A stretch of DNA of 64,000 nucleotides from Helianthus annuus. Lineage: Eukaryota > Streptophyta > Magnoliopsida > Asterales > Asteraceae. Positions within the stretch are counted from its first letter, which is position 1. Each line of letters opens with the position of its first letter. The position numbers and the translations under genes are program-made. The stretch spans positions 85,596,049 to 85,660,048 of the forward strand of contig NC_035433.2 in the NCBI RefSeq assembly GCF_002127325.2. Reading direction: 5' to 3'. Under the pieces are notes generated by a model that worked only from the letters and a program-made list of their open reading frames with translations, was not told the DNA's origin and made no database searches. This document shows, piece after piece, positions 31,253 to 43,439 of this stretch.

Positions 31253-33469
31253 TGTGACACCCCAGGAAAATCAGTGAACGATTGAACTTACCTAGCTTCC
31301 TCAGTGAGTGTATACCAAATTTCGGGACGAAATTTCTTTTTAGTTGGGGATAATGTGACAACTCGTACTTTAGACTTACTGTGTGTAACGTTATATGCTT
31401 ACGTGAACCATATTATTTGAATGAATACATGATATGTTATGTTTATGTGATATGTGTGTATTATATACTAGTATAGTGAACGAGCCCAAACCGCACACTA
31501 TAACCCGATCGTACAAGACTAACCGGTCACACAAGCCCATTTGGGCCACACCTTGTACGCGGACCCATAGGGCACCCGAGTTGGGTTCGGCCCACTTGTT
31601 TTGTACGCAAACAAACACCCATCTAGGGGTAGTTCTCTCATTTGTCACAAAACACAACACACACAAGAAACCCTAGATCTCTCTCTCTCTCTCGTTTGCT
31701 TGGAACTCGACGACACAAGACCTTCCTTGTTCGGATCACCCTTTTCTGCCATTAATCGGTTAGTATGTTTATGTTTGTATTCATGGTTAAAGATATGATT
31801 CATATGAAATTGCTCATGTCCATCGGCTTGTTCTTGATGTGTATACCGAATGATTTTAATGGATTTGTATGGTTATTATGATTGGTCACGTTATTGAATG
31901 ATACTAGGTGTTAATCGGCTGTGATTTGATGAATGATATAATTGTTATGTAATCGGCTCTTATGTGTAAGTGCTAATGTTCATATGAATCGGATAGTTTA
32001 GAAGTTATAAGATATGTTCATGAAAATCGTTATGTTACGGTTCGTATGTTTAGTTAGGGTTCATATGAATTCATAATAGATTTGCTTGTTTGATCGAATA
32101 ACACATGGATGGAGACTGTTAATCGTTGATTGATTTTGTGCAAGTTTGGAAACCACGAAACTGATTGCATGAAACATGGAAATCTGTTACACGTTGATAG
32201 ACTTAACACGGTTGCGAGTCGAGACCGTGGTTGCGAGTCCAGTTGCGACTCGGGATCTCACACCAACACAGCAGCACGAACCGAGACCACGGTTGCGAGT
32301 CCCATTGCGACTCGAAACCGGACCATGACAAGCCGAAACCACAGTTGCGAGTCCCGTTGCGACTCGAAACCTCCCGTTGCGACTCGAGATCTCGACTCGA
32401 GACCATACGCACGTGCACACACAATTGGGCTTATGGACTGTTTTGTTATTGGGCTGTTATGTGTTATGTTTATGGGCCGTTTATGCTATTGGATCAATTA
32501 TGCTATTATTTGGGCCGGGAACTATTGAATTTCATCGGATGGACCGCACAAGGATGTTGGGCTTGTGCGAGTCCAAGTCTTGCATACGATATACTATTAA
32601 AGCGTGTTTGATTGAATACGTGTTACCATGACTTATACGTGCTCGTGACTTGTTGGACTATGTGTAAATATACGTGTATCATTTGAAGTCAAAACCTGAC
32701 TTGTACAATAACCATGATAGGACGTGGTTGACCACTTACTAGCTTACCTGTACTTTCTGTGTATCTGCCGAGCAACCCAAGGTGAGTTCACACTCTTACA
32801 AAGGCATGGGATTCCCGGGGTGTTGGGAATGGGATTGAAAGGATAAGGTTGAATAGATTCATACGAATACCATTACTAGACTACCATATCATCGTCCTCG
32901 GTTGTGCAGGACACGTACGTAAAACCTATGTACACTTATGCTACTCGCTATCCTCGGTTGTGAAGGATACTCACGTAAAACCTGCGTAAACTTGTACGTA
33001 TTACTGTTCTCGGTTGTGAAGAACACATATGGTTACGCATAGTCTAGTGGATTCATAACATGGGAAGCCCCCACCAATAGAAACCTATATTGGCCCAGTA
33101 GAGCCACTTGATACTCATGAACTTACTGTTACGCATTTACTTTCTGTGAACTCTCTCAACTAGTTGTTGACTCTCTGCTGCATGCCTTGCAGGACCTTAG
33201 GTACATTATGGAGCTTGCACAGGGAGGAGCAGGTCGTTGTGGGATACGGATCGTGAATGATATTTGAACTTATAACTTATTTGGGTTTTCAGTGTTATGC
33301 TTCCGCTACTTAAACAAAGTTTGGTTTTGAAACATCAATCATGTCGTGATGAATTACTTTATCTACTTTTATTATTAAATGCTATGTTTGATATGATTGA
33401 TGGCTTGATCCTGGTCATGTCACGCTCCCAAGCGGTGATACTCCACGTGTGGATTTTAGGGGTGTGACA
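31253..33469 (+). repeat. 3' LTR of the Tekay-type element (2,217 bp)
   Basis: Same ends as the 5' LTR. It lacks about two minisatellite units and several CT repeats but otherwise differs at only about 11 bases by eye. Confidence 0.92.
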
Positions 33470-33474
33470 AATTA

Positions 33475-35261
33475 TACGTTACGCAAAACCATATAATTAT
33501 ATAACGTATTTTATCTTAGCCATTTTAACATCCGTCGTAACGCGTGAATGACGTGAACTCGTTTAATGGACAATTATAACATGAATATTAAGAACAATAA
33601 AATAAATTACATTTTTATTATATGATCAAACCCCACATTCATAAATTAATAAATTAATCAAGTATTTGTGAAAGATAAGAAGTCAAGTTGCAAAAGGGTC
33701 ATGCTTAGATTATGACGTTATTTCGCACGAGGCCAGTCCTTTATTTGAATAATTATTAAAAATAAAATTTAAAGTATGTAACAAAAAAGTTTACTCAATC
33801 CTTTTTATACAAATATTAAATGCCTAATTCGATCTTTATTAGATCTTCAAGTATCCCTAGTGTGTATACAATTATGATAACGGATTTGGATTTCATGTTT
33901 TCATACGTGTTTGTTATATTATTTTAGTTGAATGCAAATTATTAAATTGCATAATGCTTACATGATAGTTTAAAACTCTAATTATCTTAAATAAATAAAA
34001 AATTTATTTCAAAACATTATAGAGTTATGTATGTAGCTTTCGTATAGAAATTTTTGGGTATATACGTTTTCGACCCCCCAGTTCTATAAAAAATTTTGGG
34101 TATATACGTTTTCGACCCCCTGTCGGAAATCTCAAGCTTCACCACTGAGTTAATGCAAAGTCGAATCACGGGATTTAACTGCAAAGATTAGTTCCGATGT
34201 ATGTGAGCGGAATGATACCAACATGAAATCATGAATGAATATCTACTTGTTACGCTACTTGTAAGGGCTGTGTTGATGATCTCTTTAGGTCCAACTTCCA
34301 AGCTACATAAAACTAACTTTGAGGTGACGGACCAAGTGATCGGGTGACCAGTAAATGATAGGTGCATACCGTATATGGTATGTAGTTGTTTATCAATCAT
34401 ACACTTCGACGTTACTTTAAATTTTGAAGAAGGATATTTTGAAATGTTGATGGAAATGCAAGGAATGAAGATCTGAAAGGTTTTGATTCCACACTGATAT
34501 TAAATGATAAATGTCTAATTGATATTAAAGGATATACTAGGAAGAAAAAAGAATATAAACCATTAATAAAAAAATGACAACTTGATCAACAAAAGGTTTA
34601 AACTAAGATAAGACCATTTATAATATGAAAGAAGACCCAAGTACCTTAAAGAGGGGTAATTTGAAAGTTAAAAAGTTTGGTGTCACAGGAATTGTTGGAA
34701 ATTGCGTGTAGATGTGTGAGTGGTGGACTTTTTGCAAAATTTCTTCATGACTTTGAAGGTTGTCAAGATGTTTATGACCCACTAAAATGGATGCATGCAT
34801 GCACCTAGACCATTTTCCATTTTCTCTAATAAATAAAACATTTTAACCTTACATGAGTTCGTCTCAATATTATCATCACACTTTATGTGTACGACTATAT
34901 TCCTTTTTGCTTGTTTAACAAAACCAAAACGTTTCTCTTATGGTCTTTGTATTTATTTTGGCCCACTGAATATTTTATATTTAGTTTCAAATTAATTTAA
35001 TTGTTATAATGATGTAATATGTAGCTGTTGAGTTTGATCCTTTTCCACTGCCTTTTTTGAAATGGAACAGATATCATATCTTATTAGCAGAAAACACACC
35101 ACAAACCTAACTAACTAAAATAAGTGTTCCAAATAACTGACTAAACTAACCTTTGTTTTGGTTTGGTTTTGGTTTGCCCCCAAAAAGCACAAACAAAATT
35201 AATGTGTGGTTGTGGATTTCGGATTGACGGATTGAATTGATAATCGTGAATATTATTCATA
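33475..35261. other. AT-rich sequence with one short tandem duplication
   Basis: No gene recognised. A ~36-bp block with gggtatatacgttttcgacc is duplicated (34,043-34,078 and 34,085-34,120). Short frames here look random. Confidence 0.45.
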
Positions 35262-35270
35262 CATTTATTT

Positions 35271-36488
35271 AGAGTAAATTATAAAAATTGTCATTTATAT
35301 TTACGCCAGATTGCAAAGTATGTCATCTGTCTTTAAATTTAACACGATTCATACTTTATGTTTGCAAAACCTTGCACATTATGTTTTTTAGTACTAACTC
35401 AGTTAAATTTTAATGTTAGATCAGATCAAGTGGACTCCATATGAGGGTAAAGTAGTCTTTTACCCCTTTATCTTACTTATATTCTAACAAATAAACAAAA
35501 ATAAATTTTGAAATTTAATATGTATATATATACACTATATATAAAGAGAAAGAGTGAGAGTTATTAATACATCAGTCTCCCTCTCTTCTCACACATCTCT
35601 CTCGTCTCTTCCTCTCTTCCTAACAGACACCACAACCCACCACCTTCCACCCGCTCCACACAACCTGCCACCACCACCCACCCCACACCACCTTCTACCA
35701 CAGCGGTTTCGGGTTTTCACGGTGGATAGATCAAGCAACGTTAGGGTTTCTAGATTAGATTAGATGATCGTGATGGATAGTGGTAATGATGACGGTTATT
35801 GAGGCATTTTATGGTGGTTGTGAACTCACTGGAACCAAGATGTCCGGTGAAGGAAGACGTTACAGATCTGAGATTCTGGTGGTTGACATCAATTGTGAAA
35901 GCAAAAGTACATGATGATTCTTGTTATGTGTGGCGTGTTAAACACAGGGCGTTGACCATACAGATCTAAGATTGGAGAAGCCACCAATATTAGGGTTTTC
36001 GTTTCTTGTAGGACGCCAAGATCTTATAGATCCAAGACTGGAGAAGACGAGTGGCCGTAGTCGAGTGGTGGTGATGGTGGTCGGGTGGTGGTGGCTGGGT
36101 GGTAGTGGTGGTGGTTGTGGAGAATAGTTAGAGAAAGGGGTGAGAAAAGGGAGGGTTGTTTATGGTGGTGGTGGTGAGAATAGGTTGTTAGAGAGAGATG
36201 TCAGAGAAAGAGAGAGAGAGATGGTTGAGAGAGAGGATCTGATATATGTATCCTAATTTTGAATGTTTTAAAATTTGTTTTTGTTTTATTTATTAAATAT
36301 ATTTAAATAAATTGGTAAAATTACCAATATGCCCTGTTCTAACATTAAAATTTAGCTGAGTTAGGGCTAAAGGACATAATATGCAAGGTTTTGTACACAT
36401 AAAGTATGAATCTCGTCAACCTTAAAGACAAACAACATACTTTGCAATCTAGTGTAAACATAAAGGACGTTTTTTTTGTAATTTACTC
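35271..36488. mobile_element. MULE-like element with ~155-bp terminal inverted repeats
   Basis: The left arm (35,271-35,425) and right arm (36,330-36,488) are inverted copies (agagtaaatta ... against ... taatttactc) with many substitutions. Flanking 9-mers catttattt (35,262-35,270) and cattcattt (36,489-36,497) match 8 of 9, as expected for a Mutator-type TSD. There is no transposase. The interior is unlike the arms: a TATA-like tatatataaagag, CT-rich leader-like sequence, a CA-rich tract and a GGTGG-rich tract. Confidence 0.72.
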
Positions 36489-36669
36489 CATTCATTTGTG
36501 TCTTGGATATCGCTTTGTTCTTAAATTCGTTCCTTCCAGTGGTTACACACTAAGTTCGTTCCTACCAAGCTTCAAATAGCAGGCATTTTTAATAAACCTC
36601 TTCTCTAGCTTCTCTTTTAGGCTATCGCGCTAAATTATGTGTTTGTTAGCCACCTATTTGCTTGACCAT

Positions 36670-37400
36670 TCTGTTTTTTTTTCTTTTTTTTGTCGAGGGT
36701 GGGGGTATAATTAGATACGAACTTGACAACAATAATAGTTGCACCTAGTGTGATCCTACATATAGGGTGGGGTATAGGCAAGCATTTCATTTATCCCAAA
36801 GAATAAAAAGGCTGCTACAAGTGACCTTCCCCCCTCCCAGCTTCAAGGCCACATCCGGTCATAAGAGCCAAATGAAACATAAATAAATACATAGCTACTC
36901 TAAAAACAAGAGAAAAACGTAGGGTATAGAAGATATTCTTTTTAAAGCCACCAAACAATAAATAGGTGAATTTAACACATCAAATACACACGCAAACAAT
37001 AACATGCAAAGGCTACCGAAAACAAATGAAAAGCCAGACTCCTAAGACAAGACTCTAATACCCAACCGTGCCACCCTCCTAAACATCCTTAACTCTAGTA
37101 CTACGTCTCAACGAACACCTATCTTAGACCATGTTCTCAGAGAAGTGCAAGTCTATAAAATCTTTCCTAATCTGCTCCTCATAAGTCAGATTCATTCTGT
37201 CTCTACTTCTCTTTCCCTCGACAGAAAGATAAAATCCTTCCTAATCGGCTCCTCACAAGTCTGTTTCATTCTGTCTCTACTTCTCTTTCCCTCGACAGAA
37301 AGAGTTTCCATGGTTATAACTGTGGTCATCGTCTGTCCCCTACTAACATACCCAAACCATCTCAACCTCCCACCCTTTATCTTATCTGATATACTAATTA
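36670..37400 (-). pseudogene. LINE 3'-end remnant
   Basis: Minus-strand frames give TLSVEGKRSRDR, then EEPIRKDF and LSENMV, with intervening stops. This resembles the tail of plant LINE ORF2 (SVEGKRSRGRP...W...RKDL...L.EDM). Part of it is tandemly duplicated (37,160-37,232 and 37,233-37,305, each ending ctcgacagaaaga). It is heavily decayed. Confidence 0.5.
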
Positions 37401-37553
37401 CCCTAATATATCACTAAAACAGAGTTTTACGTAAATAGGCAATTGTATGTAGGAGTTGTAATTTATATATGTACTTGTGGTGAAATTTCACAAACCCTAT
37501 GCCCATTTGGGTCGTTTTATCATGTGACTAGACATAAATTAACCAGTTTATGT

Positions 37554-37768
37554 TAGGGATGAGCTCGGTACCAGTACCAAAATTCGTCAAATATGGGTAC
37601 CAATATCCAAAATGTTCGGTATGGTACCGGTATTTGAAGGAAAATTCAGTAAAATGCCGGTACTGAAAACGCCAAAAAGTGGGTAGCGATTCGGTACCGA
37701 AAATAATTTGGTATGGGAAATTCGGTACCCATACCAGTTCGAAACCGGGTATCAAATGCTCATCCCTA
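37554..37768. mobile_element. hAT MITE, 215 bp
   Basis: It has perfect 11-bp TIRs TAGGGATGAGC / GCTCATCCCTA and perfect 8-bp TSDs gtttatgt (37,546-37,553 and 37,769-37,776). The TIR resembles that of Ac-type hAT elements. The interior is full of ggtacc/ccggta words. Confidence 0.93.
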
Positions 37769-38398
37769 GTTTATGTTTTTAGCAGACTCAAATTAACCAA
37801 TATGTATTGTCACAACCCCCGACCACACCCTGGACGTGAGTTGTGAACAGTCAGGTGGTACATGTGTTTATTAAATACGCAGCGGAAAATTTTATAAGGA
37901 CCGTAATTAGGAAAATTTCAGAGTCGTAAAACACCACATTTTTAATATTAAACAACTGGGATAAAACCCATATTACAAACAAAGGTTTTTGTAGGGATAA
38001 ACCCTATTTTGGCAAAACACAATTTCTTTTCTTTATTTTGATAACATAGCCACTTTATCTAAGCCTTCGATGCTTCATAGCATGCTTCTTTTACTTTCAC
38101 AGTAAGTTACCTGAAACGCGTTTAAAAACATTTTATAAAATACTAGTGAGTTCATTCATTCGTATAAAATACATTATTATAATTACAACATTTAGAGTTT
38201 TTACATTTTGTTTATCTTACCAAACTACTATTAGCTAACTTATTGTCCAATAGTAAAGAAACTATTTTAAATAGTATTTGTTACTCGGTGGCAGTTCCTG
38301 TAACTGTGGTCATATCACTCATTGGCTAACCCATTGTCCAATAGTAATGCATAACAAGTAATGTATACAAAACCCCACATAGTGACAGTAGTTTCCCA

Positions 38399-38800
38399 CA
38401 CTACAGAAAAAAAAGCCATTTAGTGGCACACATTTTTAATGGCATATAGGTTTAGTGCCACTAATTTTTGTTTTTAATGGCACTTTAGGTATTTAACATA
38501 TACATTTAGTGGCATTTAACTTTTATGTCACTAATCAAGGCTTTTAGTGGCATTTTGCATATGCCACCAAAATTTTCTATATGTTTTAATAGCACTTTGC
38601 TTGTGTCACAAAAATTTTTGAACAATCACTACAAAAAATTCCATTTAGCGGCACACGCTTTTAGTGGTATTTCAATTTTATGCCACGAATTTAGGTTTTT
38701 AATGGCACTTTGTGTATGCCATATTTGCTTAGTACACACTTTTAGTGAGATTTAATTTTCATGCCACTAACTTAGGTTTTTTAATAACACTAAAGATTTT
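38399..38800. repeat. Left subterminal repeats of the CACTA element
   Basis: The ~12-bp motif ttttagtggcac/gtgccactaa recurs about every 40-60 bp in both orientations. A second CACTACAAAAAA-like start occurs at about 38,627 (cactacaaaaaattcc), suggesting a nested or duplicated end. Confidence 0.8.
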
Positions 38801-38831
38801 CAACCACTTCTTTTTATACTTTTATTTTTTG

Positions 38832-39216
38832 TTAGTGGTGTAAAAGAGTCGTGCTGAGTGTAGCCCGAGCTTGAGCTCGACTCTTGGATATTTTCCAAAG
38901 CTCGAGATAGGCTCTAGCACGGTTCGTTTATTTTTTTATTGATTAATTTATGATAAATATAATAAATATTTTGTAACATTTTATATATAACGTAATATGT
39001 GTATATATATTTATTATTTAGTTAAATTTATCATAATTTTATAAATAAAAATTATACTTATACAATAGGCTTGTAAATTGGTTCAAGCTTGATAAATTAA
39101 GTTCAGGCTTAGACAACTTAACTTTAGGCATGGCCTCGTACTCGAGCTCATTTAAATTCAGCTCATTTTAATTCTATTCAACTAGTCAAGTAACGCACGA
39201 GTTTACATGCTTAACT
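38832..39216. mobile_element. Diverged copy of the 45,923 hAT MITE family
   Basis: It begins tagtggtgtaaaagagtcg and ends acgcacgagtttacatgctta, which align loosely with the TIRs of the MITE at 45,923. Gagctcgag words near both ends and an AT-rich middle are also shared. The TSD is no longer recognisable. Confidence 0.5.
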
Positions 39217-39239
39217 CTTTCCCTCCTTTAGACCAAACA

Positions 39240-39480
39240 GGGCGAGCGTGAAAAAGTGACGTGGTGGCCCCTCCACGCAGGGAGCACCGCCCCGTGGGGT
39301 TGCGTTGAGGTGGCATGGTGGTGAGGGTGGGGTATTTTCCACTGGCGTGGGGGGCATTTAGGTGTTGAGGTGGCCGTTTTTCATTGGTTGATGGATTTTG
39401 AGTTGGTTTTGATTGGCTCTCATTTATTTATTTTTTATAAAAAAATGTCACTTTCACACCCCTCTTACCTTGTGCTTTTT
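39240..39480. other. GC-rich MITE-like sequence
   Basis: A ggtggcatggtggtgaggg stretch followed by cattggttgatgg. The ends (gcgtgaaaaagtgacg / tgtcactttcacacccc) are imperfect inverted repeats. It resembles PIF-type MITEs, but I could not assign a TSD. Confidence 0.35.
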
Positions 39481-39559
39481 TTTCCAACATTAAAATTATT
39501 TCCCGCCCCCAAAAATTTCACATTCTAAATTTTCCCTCCAATCCCCGAGCCTTAATTTC

Positions 39560-39870
39560 TACATAAAACCAAAAATAAAAGTTATACGCGTTGGCTTACC
39601 CACTTTGACAACATAGAATTGTTTTCCCTCCTAATCTATAATTTCCCCCCAAAACCAATTTCCCTCCCCCAAAATCTTCATGTCTGGCTTAATTTGGGGT
39701 AACCAACTAATCCTAAAAAAATTCACGCATACATAGGAAGACATCTCCCTCTCTCTCCCTTTCTTGCAGAGATTCAGTCACACACACAAGATCCAGCATC
39801 TCATTCTGGCCACTGAACTTTCTCTCCATCGGTCTCTTCATCGTTTATTCACTTCGCGCTCATTCTGAGG
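39560..39870 (+). other. Promoter / 5'-UTR-like sequence inside the CACTA element
   Basis: A pyrimidine-rich leader (ctctctctccctttcttgcag; cacacacacaagatcc) ends at cattctgag followed by gtatcgatct, a plausible 5'-UTR exon/intron border. It could be the captured 5' end of the kinase gene whose coding exon lies at 41,214. Confidence 0.3.
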
Positions 39871-40668
39871 TATCGATCTAACACATAATCAATGGTGATT
39901 TCCTTTTCTTTTGTTCGCGATTTTTTTTTCTTGTCATTTATACATACGTTGCATGTAAGATGAAAGCACACATATGATGGTTTCAGGATGTATTGTTGGA
40001 TCCCATGACTTTAAATTAGTCATGTGCTAATTCTTTAATTTTAATCCCTAATTTGTTCTGGTCTCTGCCATTGAAGGGTTAGATACCACAAATTTTATAA
40101 AAACAAACAATGTGTTAATATATTGAGTTTTATCCCTAATTTGTTGTCGTCTTTGTTACACGTGGCAAAACGGGGTGGCGGGCCAAATTGGGTTCGGGCC
40201 AGAACAGGTTCTGTTGAAACGGTCTGGGTCGGAACGGGTCTCTAGTCAGTTTAAAAAAATATAGCTAGCTAGCTCATACTTGGTTACTAGAGAAATGGAA
40301 TTAAATTAGTGCTAGTGGCATTTATGTATGTTACAGATGTTTGATTTTGGGTACCTGGAACTTATAGTTAGACAACCTCTTGAAAAGTCTTCTTTAAATC
40401 AAAAGCATATCTCATTCGCTCATTTAGGATATATGAATTCATTATGGTCATCAATTTTTGTTTCTTGACTGTTAACATAGGGCCTAATTGTCTTATTGTT
40501 TGTATATACTAGGGATGTTCAGATGTTCCTTGTCCTGTTCGGACGGTTTTGACGGGATTTCTGGGCCGAACAGGTTAGTATGGTTTTGACTGTTTGGTGG
40601 TCAAAACCATCCGATTTTGACGCTTTTGGAATTTATTTCTTTTAAAAATTGCTACGGTTTCTTCAAGT

Positions 40669-40699
<31 letters not shown>
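40669..40699. repeat. (TG)n(TA)n microsatellite
   Basis: An uninterrupted tg then ta dinucleotide run. Confidence 0.9.
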
Positions 40700-41213
40700 T
40701 TGTAGAATTGAAACACAAACTGTTACAATCTAAATGTGTAGTTAGTATGTCGCAGCTAACTTTTATGTGGTATAATAACTAATAAGGCTGAAGCAAAGTC
40801 TACTATCAACACTTATAATTTTCTTAATGAATCTAATTATTTTTTGGATAAAGGGCATTGCCCGGCAAGGTATATAAATAACAAACCAAATTACATCAAG
40901 CATAGGGGCATACCCCCGTAACATCTCCCAAAACATGCGTTGGGGACCAAACGTAAGAGACCAAACAACCTATTCTATGGGTACAAAGAGTTCTATACCT
41001 ACTCCCGATAGTGTACCCAAGTTTTCTATTACATAAAAATAAGATGTGATAACAAGCAATTCCGCCAACGCTACGAGAGTTGCCCATCTTGGTACAGTGA
41101 GCATGCATATGACACATGAAGCCCGTGTACCCCCAACACATATTTTTGAGGCCAAATAAGATACATTTCGGACCAAAATATCCACGCCAAAAATGGGTCA
41201 ATTTGGTCAAATT

Positions 41214-41336
41214 GGATCTCAGACTTTCACATTCGGTGAGCATGCAGCTATAACTCGTATTTTTAGCCCTGATTGTTTTTTAGGGGAGGGTGGGTTTGGA
41301 TCAGTGTATAGAGGGAAAATTCAGGGAAGTGGTCAG
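41214..41336 (+). pseudogene. Captured RLCK protein-kinase exon fragment
   Basis: Encodes TFTFGEHAAITRIFSPDC and then FLGEGGFGSVYRGKIQGSGQ. This is the start of a receptor-like cytoplasmic kinase domain of the PBS1/PBL type (TFTF.EL..AT..F..DC.LGEGGFG.VYKG), with an intact Gly-rich loop GxGxFGxV. The fragment ends at CAG followed by gtattttt, matching the usual exon border after the GQ of this family. No Lys, HRD or DFG region follows. A 17-bp word gtatttttagccctgat is duplicated around it. It cannot act as a kinase. Confidence 0.78.
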
Positions 41337-42099
41337 GTATTTTTAGCCCTGATGGCAGGTTACAATTTCTTTAAAAGTGCTAGTTACACAATTGAAATCC
41401 TTTCTATGGCTTCTTTTGCTAACGAAAAGGACAATCTGCGTAGGAAATCTTTAAATTTGAAACTGAAATAGACAGGTTTGGTTTAGACTTTAGAGAATCC
41501 TATAGCTATATCTTCTTCTAATTTCCCTCTAAACTTTGTGGATGTATTTTCTCAGGTTCTTGCACTACATCTTCTATTTAACCAGTTACCCATTTGACCC
41601 ATATTGATTATAGATAAACCCTAGATCAAAATTTCCACCTCTAAATTATATACAAATTCAAGACCAACTAAAAATCTTTAGACATGCTTAATAATTTCAA
41701 GATGTCAATATAGTTTGTTGATTATGCATGCAGGACTTGCAGAAAAAAAGGTGAATAATGCGGCCCCGAGTCACCCTTTGGTGGCTCACTTAGTCACTTA
41801 CATCTGAAACAAGCATTTACATTGTGGACACATTAGGTTGCAAAGTCATGCTTTCACTATTTTTTTTCTCCGAGTTTTAGTTTTGCGATCTATACTGAAA
41901 TAATATATGTTTTTAAATGATTATGTAGGTGACCTGATGCATATTAATAAATTAACACCTACAGCTGTAACTGAAGGTTCATTTTTGCCTGTTTTACAGG
42001 CCGTAATATTACGGTTGGTGAGGCTGAAAGAAGCAGAGTAACAATTATAGAGCTGCTACAACAGAGCCCAGAACAAGATGCTGCAAGTGTACTGTTTTC

Positions 42100-42412
42100 T
42101 TCAACTATAACCAACAAAAGGAATTCTGTGAAGGTGAGTGTAGAGTTGGTGGTTGAGGCTGCGAATCTCGAGTTTGCTAGCCAGCCGTTTGAGGTGCTGT
42201 ACCACCCTCGCACAAGCACGCCTGAGTTCTGAGTGAAAGCGTCAACTGTAAACGCAGCAATGCGGTTTAAGTGGTCTCCAGAAATAAGTCAAGATGGCTT
42301 TAGATAAAAAGGATTAGTCGCAAATTAGCTGGTTCATGGGCACGATTTCTTTGTTTGATGTCAAAGAACAGTTTCGTTGGCCGAATTCACCTTGGAGGCT
42401 TCTTGAGGGATA
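42100..42412 (+). pseudogene. Captured ARF10/16/17-type auxin response factor fragment
   Basis: The frame reads VEAANLEFASQPFEVLYHPR, then TSTPEF-stop-VKASTVNAAM, and after a change of frame WFMGTIS and FRWPNSPWRLLE. These are successive parts of the ARF auxiliary domain just after the B3 domain; the PFEVVYYPRASTPEFC-type wording fits the ARF10/16/17 clade. The conserved Cys codon after PEF is TGA, and further stops and a frameshift follow, so it is dead. It is in the same orientation as the kinase fragment about 0.8 kb upstream. Confidence 0.78.
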
Positions 42413-42644
42413 CTCTTTATACCGTTAGCTTTATGAGTGAGATATTAATTAACATGTATTTATAAGTGAGATATTATTGATTATGTATGAATTATAACTA
42501 AACCGAATGTTGAAAGAAACAAAGTAAAATGAAAAGTTGAAACAAAATGGAGATTAGGTGTGCAGGTACCGAATTTAACATAGACTAATAGTCTAAAGCC
42601 ATTGTTTTGTGTTCATATAGAAATTCGTTGTGGCCAGTGACACA

Positions 42645-43254
42645 TAGAGGTGCACAAACTGGGTAATTTTAATAACCGGTTTCGGTTTCACGTTTTAACG
42701 GTTGGAACGGGTTCTAGTTCCGGTTATTTGACCAAAAAACTATACCCTATGTGCACGGTTCCGGGTAAAGTTCGCTTTCGGTTCTTAAGAAACCGAATAT
42801 TAAAATACCCTATTTTTGGGTTTTTCTATACCTTATTTCCGAGTTTTTAGTACTCTATTTCCAGGTTTAGTAATACTCTATTGCGTTTGTATTACCTTAT
42901 TTTTTTGACTTTTTGTTTATTATAATTATTATTGTTATTGGTAAATATGCATTGTATAATTTAAAAAAAATAAAATAAATGCACTAACATAAATTTTAAA
43001 GATAAATATTAGAATCATGTATCAGGTATATCGAGTATAATCGGTTCTGGTTCTTGTCCGGTTTCGGGCATTAATGGGGTATGACCGATTCCGGTTCGGG
43101 TTCCAGGTATTGAGTTCAAAATGCATACCCTATCTGTACCCTATGGGTAGGGTCAGCTTTGGTTTCGATTATAGAATACCCGGGCATTAAAAAAGCCGGT
43201 TCTAGGTTTTTTTTACTGAGTCTGGTTCTAGGTACGTTTTTTTGTGCACCTATA
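42645..43254. mobile_element. Non-autonomous hAT element, 610 bp
   Basis: TIRs TAGAGGTGCACAAA and TTTGTGCACCTATA differ at one base. Perfect 8-bp TSDs gtgacaca lie at 42,637-42,644 and 43,255-43,262. The interior has many aaccgg/ccggttc/gggtat subterminal words. No transposase. Confidence 0.93.
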
Positions 43255-43439
43255 GTGACACATCCTTGATTTTTCCTCAATGGGGCAAGGAATGGGTCAA
43301 TTTAGAAATGGTCGAGTTAGAGGGGGCGAGGATGATGGGTCGTAATCGGTCAATTATAAGTCATAAAGATGCATATGAAGTCATAGTGAGTCATATACAC
43401 TCGTATATGACTACGAGTTACTATGTTTGATAATAATTT

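Larger units (their letters stand above)
26563..31277 (+). pseudogene. Gag-pol of the Tekay-type element, disabled
   Basis: The probable start is ATG 26,563 (MSGRINMTQ), joined over a 90-bp intron-like gap (26,651-26,740) to the long frame from 26,741. In the 1,072-residue frame from 26,782: gag (1-~200), zinc knuckles (~244-275 and ~300-313), protease [10 protein letters not shown] (~378), RT (~570-730), RNase H (~800-930), then the integrase zinc finger. Lesions: the RT box reads FIDG instead of FxDD (Gly at ~717); a TAG at 29,998-30,000 sits where a Trp is usual; and a frameshift lies near 30,140-30,190. Integrase core ([28 protein letters not shown]) and a chromodomain-like tail continue in the second frame (30,117-31,277), ending inside the 3' LTR. 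Confidence 0.88.
23916..33469 (+). mobile_element. Young Tekay/Del-type chromovirus (Ty3/gypsy)
   Basis: Plus-strand element with LTRs of 2,333 and 2,217 bp and perfect 5-bp TSDs aatta (23,911-23,915 and 33,470-33,474). It has an initiator-Met PBS, gag-pol and a PPT that overlaps the end of pol. Very long LTRs and a chromodomain-like C-terminus after integrase point to the Tekay/Del chromovirus clade. I count about 11 substitutions between the LTRs (about 0.5%) apart from repeat-number changes, so the insertion is very recent. Its coding sequence is nevertheless broken. Confidence 0.92.

Noticed and set aside
40511..40640. tagggatgttcag, resembling a hAT terminus
   Set aside because: No matching inverted end or 8-bp TSD found nearby.
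40896..41243. 115-residue minus-strand frame
   Set aside because: Overlaps the captured kinase end, has no recognised domain and looks like a shadow or LINE debris.
41193..41471. Kinase ORF as a functional gene
   Set aside because: Only the Gly-loop exon is present; the rest of the frame is read-through into intron-like sequence.
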